This document shows, piece after piece, positions 1 through 7,696 of a DNA stretch of 64,000 nucleotides. The stretch is from positions 1 to 64,000 of the forward strand of contig JAENYC010000012.1 of NCBI GenBank assembly GCA_016841945.1, in the 5' to 3' direction. Both the position numbers and the translations under genes were made by a program. The stretch is from Haloplasma contractile (GTDB lineage: Bacteria; Bacillota_I; Bacilli_A; Haloplasmatales; Haloplasmataceae). Each line of letters begins with the position of its first letter. The first letter of the stretch is position 1. A model generated the notes under the pieces. The model worked only from the letters and a program-made list of their open reading frames with translations, searched no databases and was not told the DNA's origin.

Positions 1-74
1 TTTTTCATATCAAATTTTTAAGACAATGTCAACAGTTCTTAAGTTGATGACATTGTGGAAATCCAATGCTTTTT

Positions 75-1364
75 TTATCTTATACGACTACGAAGTATGA
101 CAGTACCAACACCTATTAGCGCTACAACAGTTATGCCAGCAATTATAAAACCTGTATAATTTCTTTCTTCTTCATTTTTTTCTGTAAAGATATCCTGAGT
201 AACTGTAGTATCTTTAAATGTTGTCTTTTGCTCATCAAACTGGTTATAGTGATGCATGACGGTATACTGATTTCCCTCTTTAATATTACTATCTAAAACG
301 ATTTTATAAGTTTTTTCATTAATTTGTGAGACATTGTGTATTGGTATAGCGTTACCTTCTTGATCTGTAACTTCAATATTATCACTATTTATACTGGTAT
401 CACTATAGGATAATCCATCGTTTAACTCAACAATCAGCGTATTCTTTGAATTAAATAGCGCTTTGGTAAATTCAAGTTTAAATGCCTCAGACTTAAAAAA
501 ATTAAAATCTTCAAACAGTGTTTTTTCACCATTCATAACATAGATAAATTTAAATCCAGCACCCTTGATATCTGACACATTAATCATTCTATCACCTGTC
601 AACAAATATGTATGACCATTTTCATCCGTCATGTTTTCTGTCATATTTTCTGTCCAGCTTGTATCTTTCATTATCCATGAATCATTCATTTTTTCAATAT
701 TAAATCCTATTTGATCAAAAGCATCATATCCAACATTTATAATACCAACATTAAATAGATTAGGGTTAGTTCCACCATCTAAACCAAGATGGTAATTAAA
801 TGCTACTTGTTCGGCATTTATATCGTCATTTCTACCCCAAGTACTAATAGATTCATTAGCTTCACTATCATTAGGATTATAATAAATTATAACCACATGA
901 CCATGATTGGGTTTCCCCAGGTAATTGGCTTTAGAATTATCTTGATAAAATACTTCATTTGCACCTTGCAAGATATAAACATGTTTGGTATTTGCGGTTC
1001 CTTTTAAATCACTAACATCAATCGTCTTATTGTCAATCTCACCATCCTTGTTCGCATCTATACCATCTTTGTTCCAAGTCCCTACTTCTTTTAATACAAT
1101 ACCAATTTCGTTTTGGGCATCATTACAAATATTGATTTCAAATACAGCACCAAATGCATCTGTATGGGTTGGTAATAATATTAATTCTTCATCACTTGAA
1201 TCAAAGTTCCATGTATAAAGTTCATAATTATCGTAATCTTCATTAAACCGATGATAATGTAGGATAACCTTTGCTTGACAGGCATCTTCTGCTTTTACAT
1301 CTTGATGTATAAAAAAGAAACTACATATAATAAATAATGAAAGTATAGAGAAATATTTTCTCAT
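75..1364 (-). CDS. Membrane-anchored protein with pullulanase-type starch-binding (PUD/CBM41-like) domains
   Basis: Predicted exported protein of 429 residues. A signal peptide covers residues 1-25 (basic MRKYF start, long hydrophobic core, cleavage near VKA-ED). Residues about 31-142 and 155-290 look like two pullulanase-associated (PUD/CBM41) domains: the first opens with VILHYHRF and contains an Asp-rich loop DANKDGEID at 103-111, the second opens with VVIIYY. Residues about 295-395 resemble the all-beta module that precedes the GH13 barrel in pullulanases. A single membrane helix follows (about 404-425), ending in RSRIR. There is no glycoside hydrolase domain, so I infer a surface glucan-binding or sensing protein, not an enzyme. 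The start has a strong ribosome site (AAGGAGGAAGGAAA before ATG). It follows the rbfA terminators, so it is probably transcribed alone. Confidence 0.6.
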   Translation of the reverse strand: MRKYFSILSLFIICSFFFIHQDVKAEDACQAKVILHYHRFNEDYDNYELYTWNFDSSDEELILLPTHTDAFGAVFEINICNDAQNEIGIVLKEVGTWNKDGIDANKDGEIDNKTIDVSDLKGTANTKHVYILQGANEVFYQDNSKANYLGKPNHGHVVIIYYNPNDSEANESISTWGRNDDINAEQVAFNYHLGLDGGTNPNLFNVGIINVGYDAFDQIGFNIEKMNDSWIMKDTSWTENMTENMTDENGHTYLLTGDRMINVSDIKGAGFKFIYVMNGEKTLFEDFNFFKSEAFKLEFTKALFNSKNTLIVELNDGLSYSDTSINSDNIEVTDQEGNAIPIHNVSQINEKTYKIVLDSNIKEGNQYTVMHHYNQFDEQKTTFKDTTVTQDIFTEKNEEERNYTGFIIAGITVVALIGVGTVILRSRIR

Positions 1365-1397
1365 TTTCCTTCCTCCTTATGCATAAATAAAAAAATA

Positions 1398-1418
1398 AAG
1401 ATGGATATACCCATCTTT
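1398..1418 (-). terminator. Second hairpin downstream of rbfA
   Basis: AAAGATGG and CCATCTTT form an 8-bp stem; read on the minus strand it is followed by ATTTTTTTATT. It lies between rbfA and the starch-binding protein gene and is a back-up terminator for the infB-rbfA operon. Confidence 0.6.
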
Positions 1419-1464
1419 AATTTTTCCTATTATTTTCTAATTTATACATATTTTACCATTCAAA

Positions 1465-1490
1465 AGAGTAAAGATTTTAAACTTTACTCT
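1465..1490 (-). terminator. rbfA operon terminator
   Basis: AGAGTAAAG pairs with CTTTACTCT around an 8-nt loop and overlaps the last codons of rbfA; on the minus strand it runs into TTTTG. The U tail is short, which fits the presence of a second hairpin just downstream. Confidence 0.55.
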
Positions 1491-1840
1491 TTATGATTAT
1501 CTTTTTGCTTAATCTGCTCAATGAGTTGATCTATTTTATTACCATAATCAATCGATTCATCATAAGTAAATATTAGTTCAGGTACTTTTCTCATTTGCAC
1601 GCGTGAACCAAGTGTTGTACGCACAAATCCTTTTGCTTTCTCTAATCTTTTTTTTACCGCAGATTTTTTTTCATCATTTCCTAATACTGAATAATAAACT
1701 TTAGCAAATGATAAATCATTTGTAAGGTCTACACCGGTAATAGTAATAAATCCAACATCTTCTTTCACATCATTCAAAAAGATACGTGATAATTCTTTTT
1801 CAATTTGTTTTTCTAATTTTTGAATTTTTACGTTAGCCAT
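1484..1840 (-). CDS. rbfA: Ribosome-binding factor A
   Basis: RbfA, 118 residues, the usual family length. It is a small KH-fold protein that binds the 30S subunit and helps the 5' end of 16S rRNA mature (helix 1 region). Family features are visible: the N-terminal stretch KIQKLEKQIEKELSRI, the core ITGVDLTNDLSFAKVYYSVL, and the later block RVQMRKVPELIFTYDESIDYG. It is the last gene of the rimP-nusA-infB operon, 18 bp after infB, the same position as in Bacillus. The start is preceded by AAGAGGGGTCTT. Two hairpins follow. Confidence 0.95.
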   Translation of the reverse strand: MANVKIQKLEKQIEKELSRIFLNDVKEDVGFITITGVDLTNDLSFAKVYYSVLGNDEKKSAVKKRLEKAKGFVRTTLGSRVQMRKVPELIFTYDESIDYGNKIDQLIEQIKQKDNHKE

Positions 1841-1858
1841 AAGACCCCTCTTAAGTTT

Positions 1859-3922
1859 TTATTTTATTTCTTTTTCTTCCATGATGTAACATTCTACGAC
1901 ATCACCAACTCTGATATCATTATAGTTTTCTATTGTAAGACCACATTCATATCCTTGATTTACTTCTTTCGCATCATCTTTAAATCGTTTTAATGTTGAT
2001 AGCTTTCCTTCATATATAACAACACCATCTCGAATTAAACGAACACCACAATTTCTTTTTACTTGTCCGTTGGTTACCATACATCCAGCAATCGTACCGA
2101 CTTTTGATACTTTAAAGGTTTCTCTAATCTCAGCATTTCCAATAACTTTTTCTTCAAAGACTGGATCTAATAAACCTTTCATTGCTTTTTCAATGTCTTC
2201 AATGACCTTATATATAATATTATATAAGCGGATTTCAACATTTTCTTCTTTTGCAAGTTCTCGTGTTTTTCCAGTTGGTCTTACATTAAATCCTATGATA
2301 ATAGCACCCGATGCTGATGCTAAACTCACATCGGTTTCAGTGATAGCACCAACACCTTTACGGATGATGTTTATCTTAACACCTTCAACATTTAATTTTA
2401 ACAGCGAAGCAGATAATGCTTCTAAGCTTCCTTGTACATCAGCTTTTATAATTAAATTTAATTCTTTTAGTTCTCCTTCTTGGATTTGAGCAAACAAATC
2501 ATCTAATGATACTGGTTTATTTGATTTATGCTCAGCACTTTTAGTCTTTTGAGTTCTAGCCTCTGATATTTTTCTCGCTTCTTTTTCATCAGTAAATACC
2601 ATGAAATTATCACCAGCTTTTGGTACTTCATTTAAACCAATTACCTCAACTGGTGTAGATGGTAAGGCTTCAGTCATAGGACGATTTAAATCATCTTGCA
2701 TTGCACGTATTTTTCCATAAGTATTTCCAACAACAATTGCATCTCCTGTGCGCAGGGTTCCATTTTTAACAAGTAATGTCGAAACAGGTCCACGTCCTTT
2801 ATCAAGTTTCGCTTCTACCACTGTACCAGATGCTAAACGTTGAGGATTCGCTTTTAAGTCTGCCATTTCAGCAACAAGATTAATCATCTCTAAAAGCTCT
2901 TCAATTCCTTCTTTTTTCAAAGCAGAAATTTTACAATAAATGGTTTCTCCTCCCCATTCTTCAGGCAGTAAATCTAATTCCGATAGTTGCTGCATCACAC
3001 GCTCTGGATTTGCATTTGGTCTATCCATTTTATTTATGGCAACGATAATTGGACACCTCGCTGCACGAGCATGTTCAATGGCTTCTTTAGTTTGAGGCAT
3101 AACACCATCATCTGCTGATACCACTAAAATCGTAATATCCGTCACTTGTGCACCACGTGCTCGCATTTGCGTAAATGCTTCATGACCTGGTGTATCAATA
3201 AATGTGATGGTCTTACCATTTTGTTCAACCTGATAAGCCCCAATATGTTGAGTGATGCCACCAGCTTCACTTGTGACAACCCGACTATGACGAATCGCAT
3301 CAAGCAACGTTGTTTTCCCATGGTCTACATGCCCCATGATGGTTACAACAGGTGGTCTTCCCTCTAAATCTTTTTCATCATCTTCAAAAACGATTTTTTC
3401 AAACTCAGTGGCATCAGTGACAACTTTATCTTTCACTACATAACCAGCCTCATCCGCTAACAACTCAACTGTATCTCTATCTAATGTCTGATTCTTAGTC
3501 GCCATTACACCCAACATCATTAAGTTTTTAATAATATCAGATACACTTTTATTCAATTGTTCTGCAATGACGCCAACCGTTATATCTTCATTATAATAAA
3601 TAATATTATTCTTTTCATCTTCCTTTTTTACTGGAATATTAGAAATTCTGTCTTCTTTATTTCCTTTTGATTTATGTTGATTAGAACCTTTTTTCTTCTT
3701 TTTAGTTCTAACCTTATCTTTTTGAAATTCTGATTCCCAATATTTATCAGTATCTTTATTTTGTTTTTTAATGTCAGTATCAAAATGTTCTTCTAAAAAT
3801 GTAATCATATCATCCTTTAAAACAGACATATGATTTTTAACCTCAAATCCATTTTTATTAAGTGCATTTACTATTTCTTTATTTGGTATATTATGTTTTT
3901 TTGAAAATTCATGTACACGCAT
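1859..3922 (-). CDS. infB: Translation initiation factor IF-2
   Basis: IF-2 GTPase, which brings fMet-tRNA to the 30S subunit and promotes subunit joining. I choose ATG at 3922 (687 residues), because the upstream in-frame GTG at 3931 is itself part of the ribosome site AGAGGTG. Layout: an N-terminal IF2_N helix domain (about 1-50), a Lys-rich linker (about 70-95), a second IF2_N module (about 110-165), then the G domain with GHVDHGKT (197-204), DTPGH (243-247) and NKMD (297-300), domain II, and the C-terminal fMet-tRNA-binding part. The N-terminal region is short, as in other low-GC Gram-positives. It lies between ylxQ and rbfA in the standard operon. Confidence 0.97.
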   Translation of the reverse strand: MRVHEFSKKHNIPNKEIVNALNKNGFEVKNHMSVLKDDMITFLEEHFDTDIKKQNKDTDKYWESEFQKDKVRTKKKKKGSNQHKSKGNKEDRISNIPVKKEDEKNNIIYYNEDITVGVIAEQLNKSVSDIIKNLMMLGVMATKNQTLDRDTVELLADEAGYVVKDKVVTDATEFEKIVFEDDEKDLEGRPPVVTIMGHVDHGKTTLLDAIRHSRVVTSEAGGITQHIGAYQVEQNGKTITFIDTPGHEAFTQMRARGAQVTDITILVVSADDGVMPQTKEAIEHARAARCPIIVAINKMDRPNANPERVMQQLSELDLLPEEWGGETIYCKISALKKEGIEELLEMINLVAEMADLKANPQRLASGTVVEAKLDKGRGPVSTLLVKNGTLRTGDAIVVGNTYGKIRAMQDDLNRPMTEALPSTPVEVIGLNEVPKAGDNFMVFTDEKEARKISEARTQKTKSAEHKSNKPVSLDDLFAQIQEGELKELNLIIKADVQGSLEALSASLLKLNVEGVKINIIRKGVGAITETDVSLASASGAIIIGFNVRPTGKTRELAKEENVEIRLYNIIYKVIEDIEKAMKGLLDPVFEEKVIGNAEIRETFKVSKVGTIAGCMVTNGQVKRNCGVRLIRDGVVIYEGKLSTLKRFKDDAKEVNQGYECGLTIENYNDIRVGDVVECYIMEEKEIK

Positions 3923-3933
3923 AAAATTCACCT

Positions 3934-4233
3934 CTATCTTGTTATTTTTGCGAGTAACCCTTTAGCAAAACCTACATCACAAATTCCAATCGCAACGCGA
4001 TTCCTTTTTCCTATCGCATGAGATATTTCGTCAATGGTTCCATATTCAATGCATCTCACATTATAATAAGCACATTTATCAAAATATTTTTTCTTAGTAT
4101 TGTTCGATGCATCTAAAGCAACCAAAACTAATCTTATATGTTTGTTTCTTATTTTATTAATTATATTTTCTTCACCTGTAATGATTTTACCAGCTCTTTG
4201 GGCTAAACCAATATATTGTTGCCAATCTTCCAT
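3934..4233 (-). CDS. ylxQ: L7Ae-family RNA-binding protein YlxQ
   Basis: A 99-residue protein of the L7Ae/L30e/Gadd45 fold (YlxQ, sometimes called a ribosomal L7A-like protein). Recognisable blocks are [15 protein letters not shown] near the N-terminus, [15 protein letters not shown] in the middle, and [13 protein letters not shown]. Family members bind kink-turn RNA; the exact target of YlxQ is not firmly established. It sits between rnpM/ylxR and infB, 7 bp downstream of the former, as in nearly all Bacilli. Confidence 0.92.
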   Translation of the reverse strand: MEDWQQYIGLAQRAGKIITGEENIINKIRNKHIRLVLVALDASNNTKKKYFDKCAYYNVRCIEYGTIDEISHAIGKRNRVAIGICDVGFAKGLLAKITR

Positions 4234-4240
4234 TAAAGAA

Positions 4241-4507
4241 TCACCCTTTATCTAATAATGAGAATAATTCTTCATAAATATGCTCAGGAACTTCAATTTC
4301 TAATTGTTTATTTAATATTTTTGTTTTTTTAGCTTTTTCAATGATATCTTTCTTTAACAGAATATAGGCACCTCGTCCATTCTTCTTTCCTGTTAGGTCA
4401 ACAAATACCTCGTCTTCCTTATTTTTTACAATTCTTATTAATTCTTTCTTGGGATATTTTTCATTTGTTACGACACATTTTCGCATAGGTATTTTTCTTT
4501 GTTTCAT
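4241..4507 (-). CDS. rnpM: YlxR/RnpM family nucleic-acid-binding protein
   Basis: DUF448 (YlxR) protein, 88 residues from ATG 4507. The in-frame GTG at 4516 belongs to the ribosome site AGAGGTG and is not a likely start. The family signature is clear: RKIPMRKCVVTNEKYPKKEL with its conserved Cys, and KNGRGAYI. The B. subtilis homologue has been described as an RNase P modulator (RnpM) and a nucleoid-associated regulator; I carry that role over by homology only. It lies between nusA and ylxQ. Confidence 0.92.
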   Translation of the reverse strand: MKQRKIPMRKCVVTNEKYPKKELIRIVKNKEDEVFVDLTGKKNGRGAYILLKKDIIEKAKKTKILNKQLEIEVPEHIYEELFSLLDKG

Positions 4508-4530
4508 AAATATCACCTCTTAACAAAAAA

Positions 4531-5592
4531 TTAAAACTCAATATCTGCTTCCATCGCTTCTTTTTCTGATTTGATATCAATTTTCCATCCGGTTAACTGA
4601 TGAGCAAGTCGCGCATTCTGTCCTCTTTTTCCAATCGCTAGTGACAATTGATTATTTGGAACAATCACTTGAGATTGCTTATTCTTTTCATCTTTAATAA
4701 TCACAGCGATTACTTTGGCAGGTGAAATCGCTTGTTTAATCAGCTCTTTAGGATCACTACTATAAAGCGCTAAATCTATTTTTTCACCTTTTACTTCTTT
4801 TATAATACTGTTAATTCTTGTTTGTGCTGGTCCTATACAAGCACCAATTGGGTCAACATTTTCATCCTTTGAATGAACAAGAACTTTAGAACGATCCCCT
4901 GCATCTCTAGCAACTGCTTTTATTTCAACAATTCCATCATATATTTCTGGTACTTCTAATTCAAATAATCTTTTAATTAATATTGGACTTGTTCGAGATA
5001 AAAAAATAAGAGGTCCTTTTGTTGTTTTTTCAATTCGACTGATGACAACTTTTATTCTTTCATTCGGAATAAATTCTTCATTTGGTAATAATTCTTTAAT
5101 AGGTAAGATACCATCTACCCGATCTAAATGAATATAGATGTTCTTTTCATCACGGCGATTCATTAACCCTGTAATTAAATCCTGTTCTCTATCTTTAAAT
5201 CGGTTGAAAATAATTTCTCTTTCTGCTTCAATAACTGCCTGTTGTACACGTTGTTTTGCAGATTGAATCGCAATTCGCCCAAAATTTTTAGGCGTTACTT
5301 CAATTTCAACTGTATCGCCTATATCACAATTTTTACTTATTTTTTTTGCTTCTTCTAAAGTGATTTCATTAGCTGGATTGGTAACTTCCTCTACCACATG
5401 TTTAATTCCATATACAACAATTTTATTTGTTTTTTCTTTAAAGTCTATTCGAACCTCTGCAGTATCTTTCCCAAAATTTTTACGGTAAGCAGATATAATA
5501 CCTTGCTCAAAAGCTTCTAGAATTGTTTCCCTCGGAATTCCTTTTTCTTTTACAATATCTTCTAGCGCTTCATAAAATCTTTTACTTATCAC
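4531..5592 (-). CDS. nusA: Transcription termination/antitermination factor NusA
   Basis: NusA, 353 residues, slightly shorter than B. subtilis NusA. It binds RNA polymerase and nascent RNA and modulates pausing and termination. Order of domains: an N-terminal RNAP-binding domain (about 1-130), S1 (about 135-200, around NRRDEKNIYIHLDRVDG), then two KH domains (with IGPAQTRINSI and AIGKRGQNARLA). There is no acidic C-terminal repeat, typical of Firmicutes. The start is GTG at 5592, placed 11 nt after AGGAGG in the stretch that follows the rimP stop codon. Confidence 0.96.
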   Translation of the reverse strand: MISKRFYEALEDIVKEKGIPRETILEAFEQGIISAYRKNFGKDTAEVRIDFKEKTNKIVVYGIKHVVEEVTNPANEITLEEAKKISKNCDIGDTVEIEVTPKNFGRIAIQSAKQRVQQAVIEAEREIIFNRFKDREQDLITGLMNRRDEKNIYIHLDRVDGILPIKELLPNEEFIPNERIKVVISRIEKTTKGPLIFLSRTSPILIKRLFELEVPEIYDGIVEIKAVARDAGDRSKVLVHSKDENVDPIGACIGPAQTRINSIIKEVKGEKIDLALYSSDPKELIKQAISPAKVIAVIIKDEKNKQSQVIVPNNQLSLAIGKRGQNARLAHQLTGWKIDIKSEKEAMEADIEF

Positions 5593-5608
5593 TGTCTTCT
5601 AACCCTCC

Positions 5609-6076
5609 TTAAAATTTAATCGCAAGACGTATTTTAGAAATAAGCTCATATTTAATTTCTACGGTTTTAACGGCTTGTTTATCTTTATATCTAAGGGTAA
5701 TCACATCGCCATCAAACGCAATTAAATCTCCTTCAAACTCTTTTTGTTTATTAACAGGTGCATATAATCTAACATTCACATATTTATTAACCGCATTTTT
5801 TATATCCTGTTTAGTTTTTAGTGGTCTCTCAGCACCAGGAGATGAAATTTCTAGAAGATACTCTTCTTTAATTGGATCTCTTTCATCAAGTATACGACTG
5901 ATATTTTCACTCATGATGGCACAATCGTCAATATCAACACCTTTTTCAGAGTCAACAAGGTATCGTAATATATATTTTTTACCCTCTTTAACATACTCAA
6001 CATCAACTAAAGTGTACCCCATTTCCTCAATAATAGGTTTCCCTATTTCAGTACATGTATCTAACAAGATTGACAC
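5609..6076 (-). CDS. rimP: Ribosome maturation factor RimP
   Basis: RimP, 155 residues, which assists 30S assembly by helping S12-proximal steps. Visible family motifs are YTLVDVEYVKEGKKYILRYL, DIDDCAIMSENISRILDE and LEISSPGAERPL (about residues 85-96), then the C-terminal SH3-like domain with DGDVITLRYKDK. It is the first gene of the rimP-nusA-rnpM-ylxQ-infB-rbfA operon and follows a strong leader hairpin. Confidence 0.95.
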   Translation of the reverse strand: MSILLDTCTEIGKPIIEEMGYTLVDVEYVKEGKKYILRYLVDSEKGVDIDDCAIMSENISRILDERDPIKEEYLLEISSPGAERPLKTKQDIKNAVNKYVNVRLYAPVNKQKEFEGDLIAFDGDVITLRYKDKQAVKTVEIKYELISKIRLAIKF

Positions 6077-6099
6077 TTATAACACCTCATATTCTAAAG

Positions 6100-6126
6100 A
6101 TAAAAGAGTGGGACTGCCCACTCTCT
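6100..6126 (-). promoter_or_regulatory. Leader hairpin/terminator ahead of rimP
   Basis: On the minus strand AGAGTGGG-CAGT-CCCACTCT forms an 8-bp GC-rich stem followed by TTTATCTTT, only about 25 nt before the rimP start. It lies downstream of the SpoU methyltransferase gene. It could end that transcript or act as an attenuator that lets NusA control its own operon; the sequence alone cannot distinguish these. Confidence 0.6.
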
Positions 6127-6188
6127 TAATTCCTTTTTTGCATTTTTAATTTTACCATATATTAAAATATTATTCAATATGAAATCAA

Positions 6189-6920
6189 TTATTTTCTAAA
6201 AATATACATGATGATTGATGCCGCTATAGATACGTTTAACGATTCACTTTCTCCATTCATCTCGATATAAATATTCTTATCTGTCATTTGTAGTAAAGTA
6301 TTAGAAACTCCATTTCCTTCATTACCCAAAATAAATGCCATATTTTCACAACTTCCTATATGACTTAAACTTTCTCCATCTAAAGAAGTACCATAAACCT
6401 TGATACCTTTTTCTCTTAAAATCGGAATATAATCAATTAAATCTTTCTTCATCATAGGTACACGAAAAATAGCACCTTGTGTCGCTCTAACAACTTTTGG
6501 ATTATATACATCTACGGTACGTTCATTCATCACAATGCCATCAAAATTAAATGCATCACATGAACGAAGAATCGTCCCTAAATTTCCCGGGTCCTGTATA
6601 TCATCAATTAATAATAGACGTTGATTAGATTTAAAAGAATCAAAGGTATTTTGTTTACATAAGGCGATAATTCCCTGAGGTGATTTGGTATCACAAATTT
6701 TTTTCATAATACCTTCAGTCACTTCTATATACTTAAAATTTTTATTCTCAATATATTTTTTATCAGAAACCATTATTTCCAACACGACATTCGCTCTAAT
6801 TGCTTCTTCAACTAAATGCCTACCCTCTACAATAAATAACTTATCTTTGTCTCTTTCTTTTTTACTATTCATTAATCTTTTATAATATTTTACTTTTTCA
6901 TTTTGAAATGAAGTAATCAT
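6189..6920 (-). CDS. TrmH/SpoU-family RNA 2'-O-methyltransferase (YsgA-like)
   Basis: SpoU-family SAM-dependent RNA methyltransferase, 243 residues. It has an N-terminal substrate-binding domain (about 1-90) with LFIVEGRHLVEEAI, and a knotted catalytic domain with the three SpoU motifs: DDIQDPGNLGTILRS, ILGNEGNGVS and SLNVSIAASIIMY. It is closest in size and context to B. subtilis YsgA, whose gene lies beside sspI and pheST, all of which are also in this window. It probably methylates a ribose in 23S rRNA, but the target nucleotide cannot be read from the sequence. It overlaps no neighbour; a GNAT-like gene lies 8 bp upstream. Confidence 0.9.
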   Translation of the reverse strand: MITSFQNEKVKYYKRLMNSKKERDKDKLFIVEGRHLVEEAIRANVVLEIMVSDKKYIENKNFKYIEVTEGIMKKICDTKSPQGIIALCKQNTFDSFKSNQRLLLIDDIQDPGNLGTILRSCDAFNFDGIVMNERTVDVYNPKVVRATQGAIFRVPMMKKDLIDYIPILREKGIKVYGTSLDGESLSHIGSCENMAFILGNEGNGVSNTLLQMTDKNIYIEMNGESESLNVSIAASIIMYIFRK

Positions 6921-6928
6921 TCAATCAC

Positions 6929-7186
6929 CTATCTTACTACTTCTTTATATTTATTTTCTAAAATTCTTTTTATCACAGGACAGGTAGGAAGGATTAATTT
7001 ATTCTTTTCTTTACTAAATTCAACAAAACAATCAACTAACTTTACAGAAAATCCTTTTCCTCTATATTCAGGATTAACATAAATATAACTACCAACTATA
7101 TAATTATCTTTTTCATCAAATAATATATATCCTACTTTCACATCATCAATAATATAATTAATGTGATTCTTTGTTATTTCAAACAT
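6929..7186 (-). CDS. Small GNAT-like N-acetyltransferase (YjdJ family)
   Basis: An 85-residue minimal GNAT-fold protein. The acetyl-CoA-binding block is VNPEYRGKGFSVKLV (about residues 37-51), followed by LPTCPVIKRIL, which is the hallmark of the YjdJ/COG2388 family. Members are truncated acetyltransferases with unknown substrates. It lies directly upstream of the SpoU methyltransferase (8-bp gap) and is probably co-transcribed with it. It is preceded by AAAGGAGTTGATGCT before ATG. Confidence 0.82.
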   Translation of the reverse strand: MFEITKNHINYIIDDVKVGYILFDEKDNYIVGSYIYVNPEYRGKGFSVKLVDCFVEFSKEKNKLILPTCPVIKRILENKYKEVVR

Positions 7187-7254
7187 AGCATCAACTCCTT
7201 TAATATTATATCATGTAACACCAAAAATAACTAAGGATTTAACTTGTTAAATCA

Positions 7255-7279
7255 AAAAGATACCAAAATGGTATCTTTT
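7255..7279 (-). terminator. Terminator after the 69-residue unknown gene
   Basis: AAAAGATACCA pairs with TGGTATCTTTT around a 3-nt loop, ending in TTTTTG on the minus strand, 7 bp after the stop codon. Confidence 0.75.
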
Positions 7280-7285
7280 ATCCTA

Positions 7286-7495
7286 CTACTCCATATATTC
7301 ATTAATCACAATCTCTTTCATCAAATTTTGAGGCACAAATATTATTTGAGCTGGTTTAATTAATTTAGCAATCGCATGAGCTGTCACAATTAAATCATAT
7401 ATATTATGGTTACATGCTATCTTATCTATTAAATCTTGATGAAATAATTCCCATATTCTATTTTCATAATTATATATTATTTTAAGTTTTATCAT
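7286..7495 (-). CDS. Small protein of unknown function
   Basis: I take ATG 7495 as the start (69 residues) because AAGAGGTGG lies 5 nt upstream; an in-frame start at 7525 lacks a ribosome site. The protein is soluble, with no signal or membrane segment. It reads like a small alpha/beta protein with a hydrophobic central part (IYDLIVTAHAIAKLI) and an Ile/Val-rich end. I do not recognise a family. It follows the HTH-TPR regulator and its peptide gene on the same strand and has its own terminator, so it may be part of that cluster. Confidence 0.55.
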   Translation of the reverse strand: MIKLKIIYNYENRIWELFHQDLIDKIACNHNIYDLIVTAHAIAKLIKPAQIIFVPQNLMKEIVINEYME

Positions 7496-7570
7496 TTCTA
7501 CCACCTCTTGGTAAAATGATATCACTTATTAATAACTAATTATGTCATTTTATGTACGAAAACAAGATTT

Positions 7571-7696
7571 TTATTTAACTTGAACACATATTATATCAGG
7601 ATATTTCTCTCCAGTAATCTCTACTTCATTTACTGCATAATTAAATCCTATTGCTACTAATAAACTTAACAACAATATTGCAATTATTTTTTTCAT
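7571..7696 (-). CDS. 41-residue exported-type peptide, candidate signalling propeptide
   Basis: Not previously called because of its size. It reads MKKIIAILLLSLLVAIGFNY, then a polar tail ending KYPDIICVQVK and TAA. The first 20 residues have the Lys-Lys start and hydrophobic core of a secretion signal or membrane segment. The start codon overlaps the stop codon of the upstream regulator (ATGA at 7693-7696), and AAGGAGG lies 10 nt before it, so the two are translationally coupled. This is the architecture of Phr, PapR, NprX and AimP propeptides beside their receptors. A mature signal would be expected from the C-terminal part. It could instead be a tiny membrane protein. Confidence 0.65.
   Translation of the reverse strand: MKKIIAILLLSLLVAIGFNYAVNEVEITGEKYPDIICVQVK

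Noticed and set aside
1-60. Inverted repeat ACAATGTCAAC / GTTGATGACATTGT at the window start
   Set aside because: It has a bulge and no T tail, and its context before position 1 is missing; it could be a terminator for the first gene, but support is too weak.
240-700. Short repeat TENMTENMT in the first protein as a tandem repeat array
   Set aside because: Only two units; no more copies are seen.
2070-2489. A 139-codon open frame on the plus strand inside infB
   Set aside because: It lies antisense to strongly conserved IF-2 codons and lacks a ribosome site; it is a shadow of the AT-rich reading frame.
3923-3931. GTG start for infB, and similar GTG extensions for rnpM, rbgA, rplS and the PadR gene
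   Set aside because: In each case the GTG is the last part of the ribosome site (AGGTG) and a properly spaced ATG follows.
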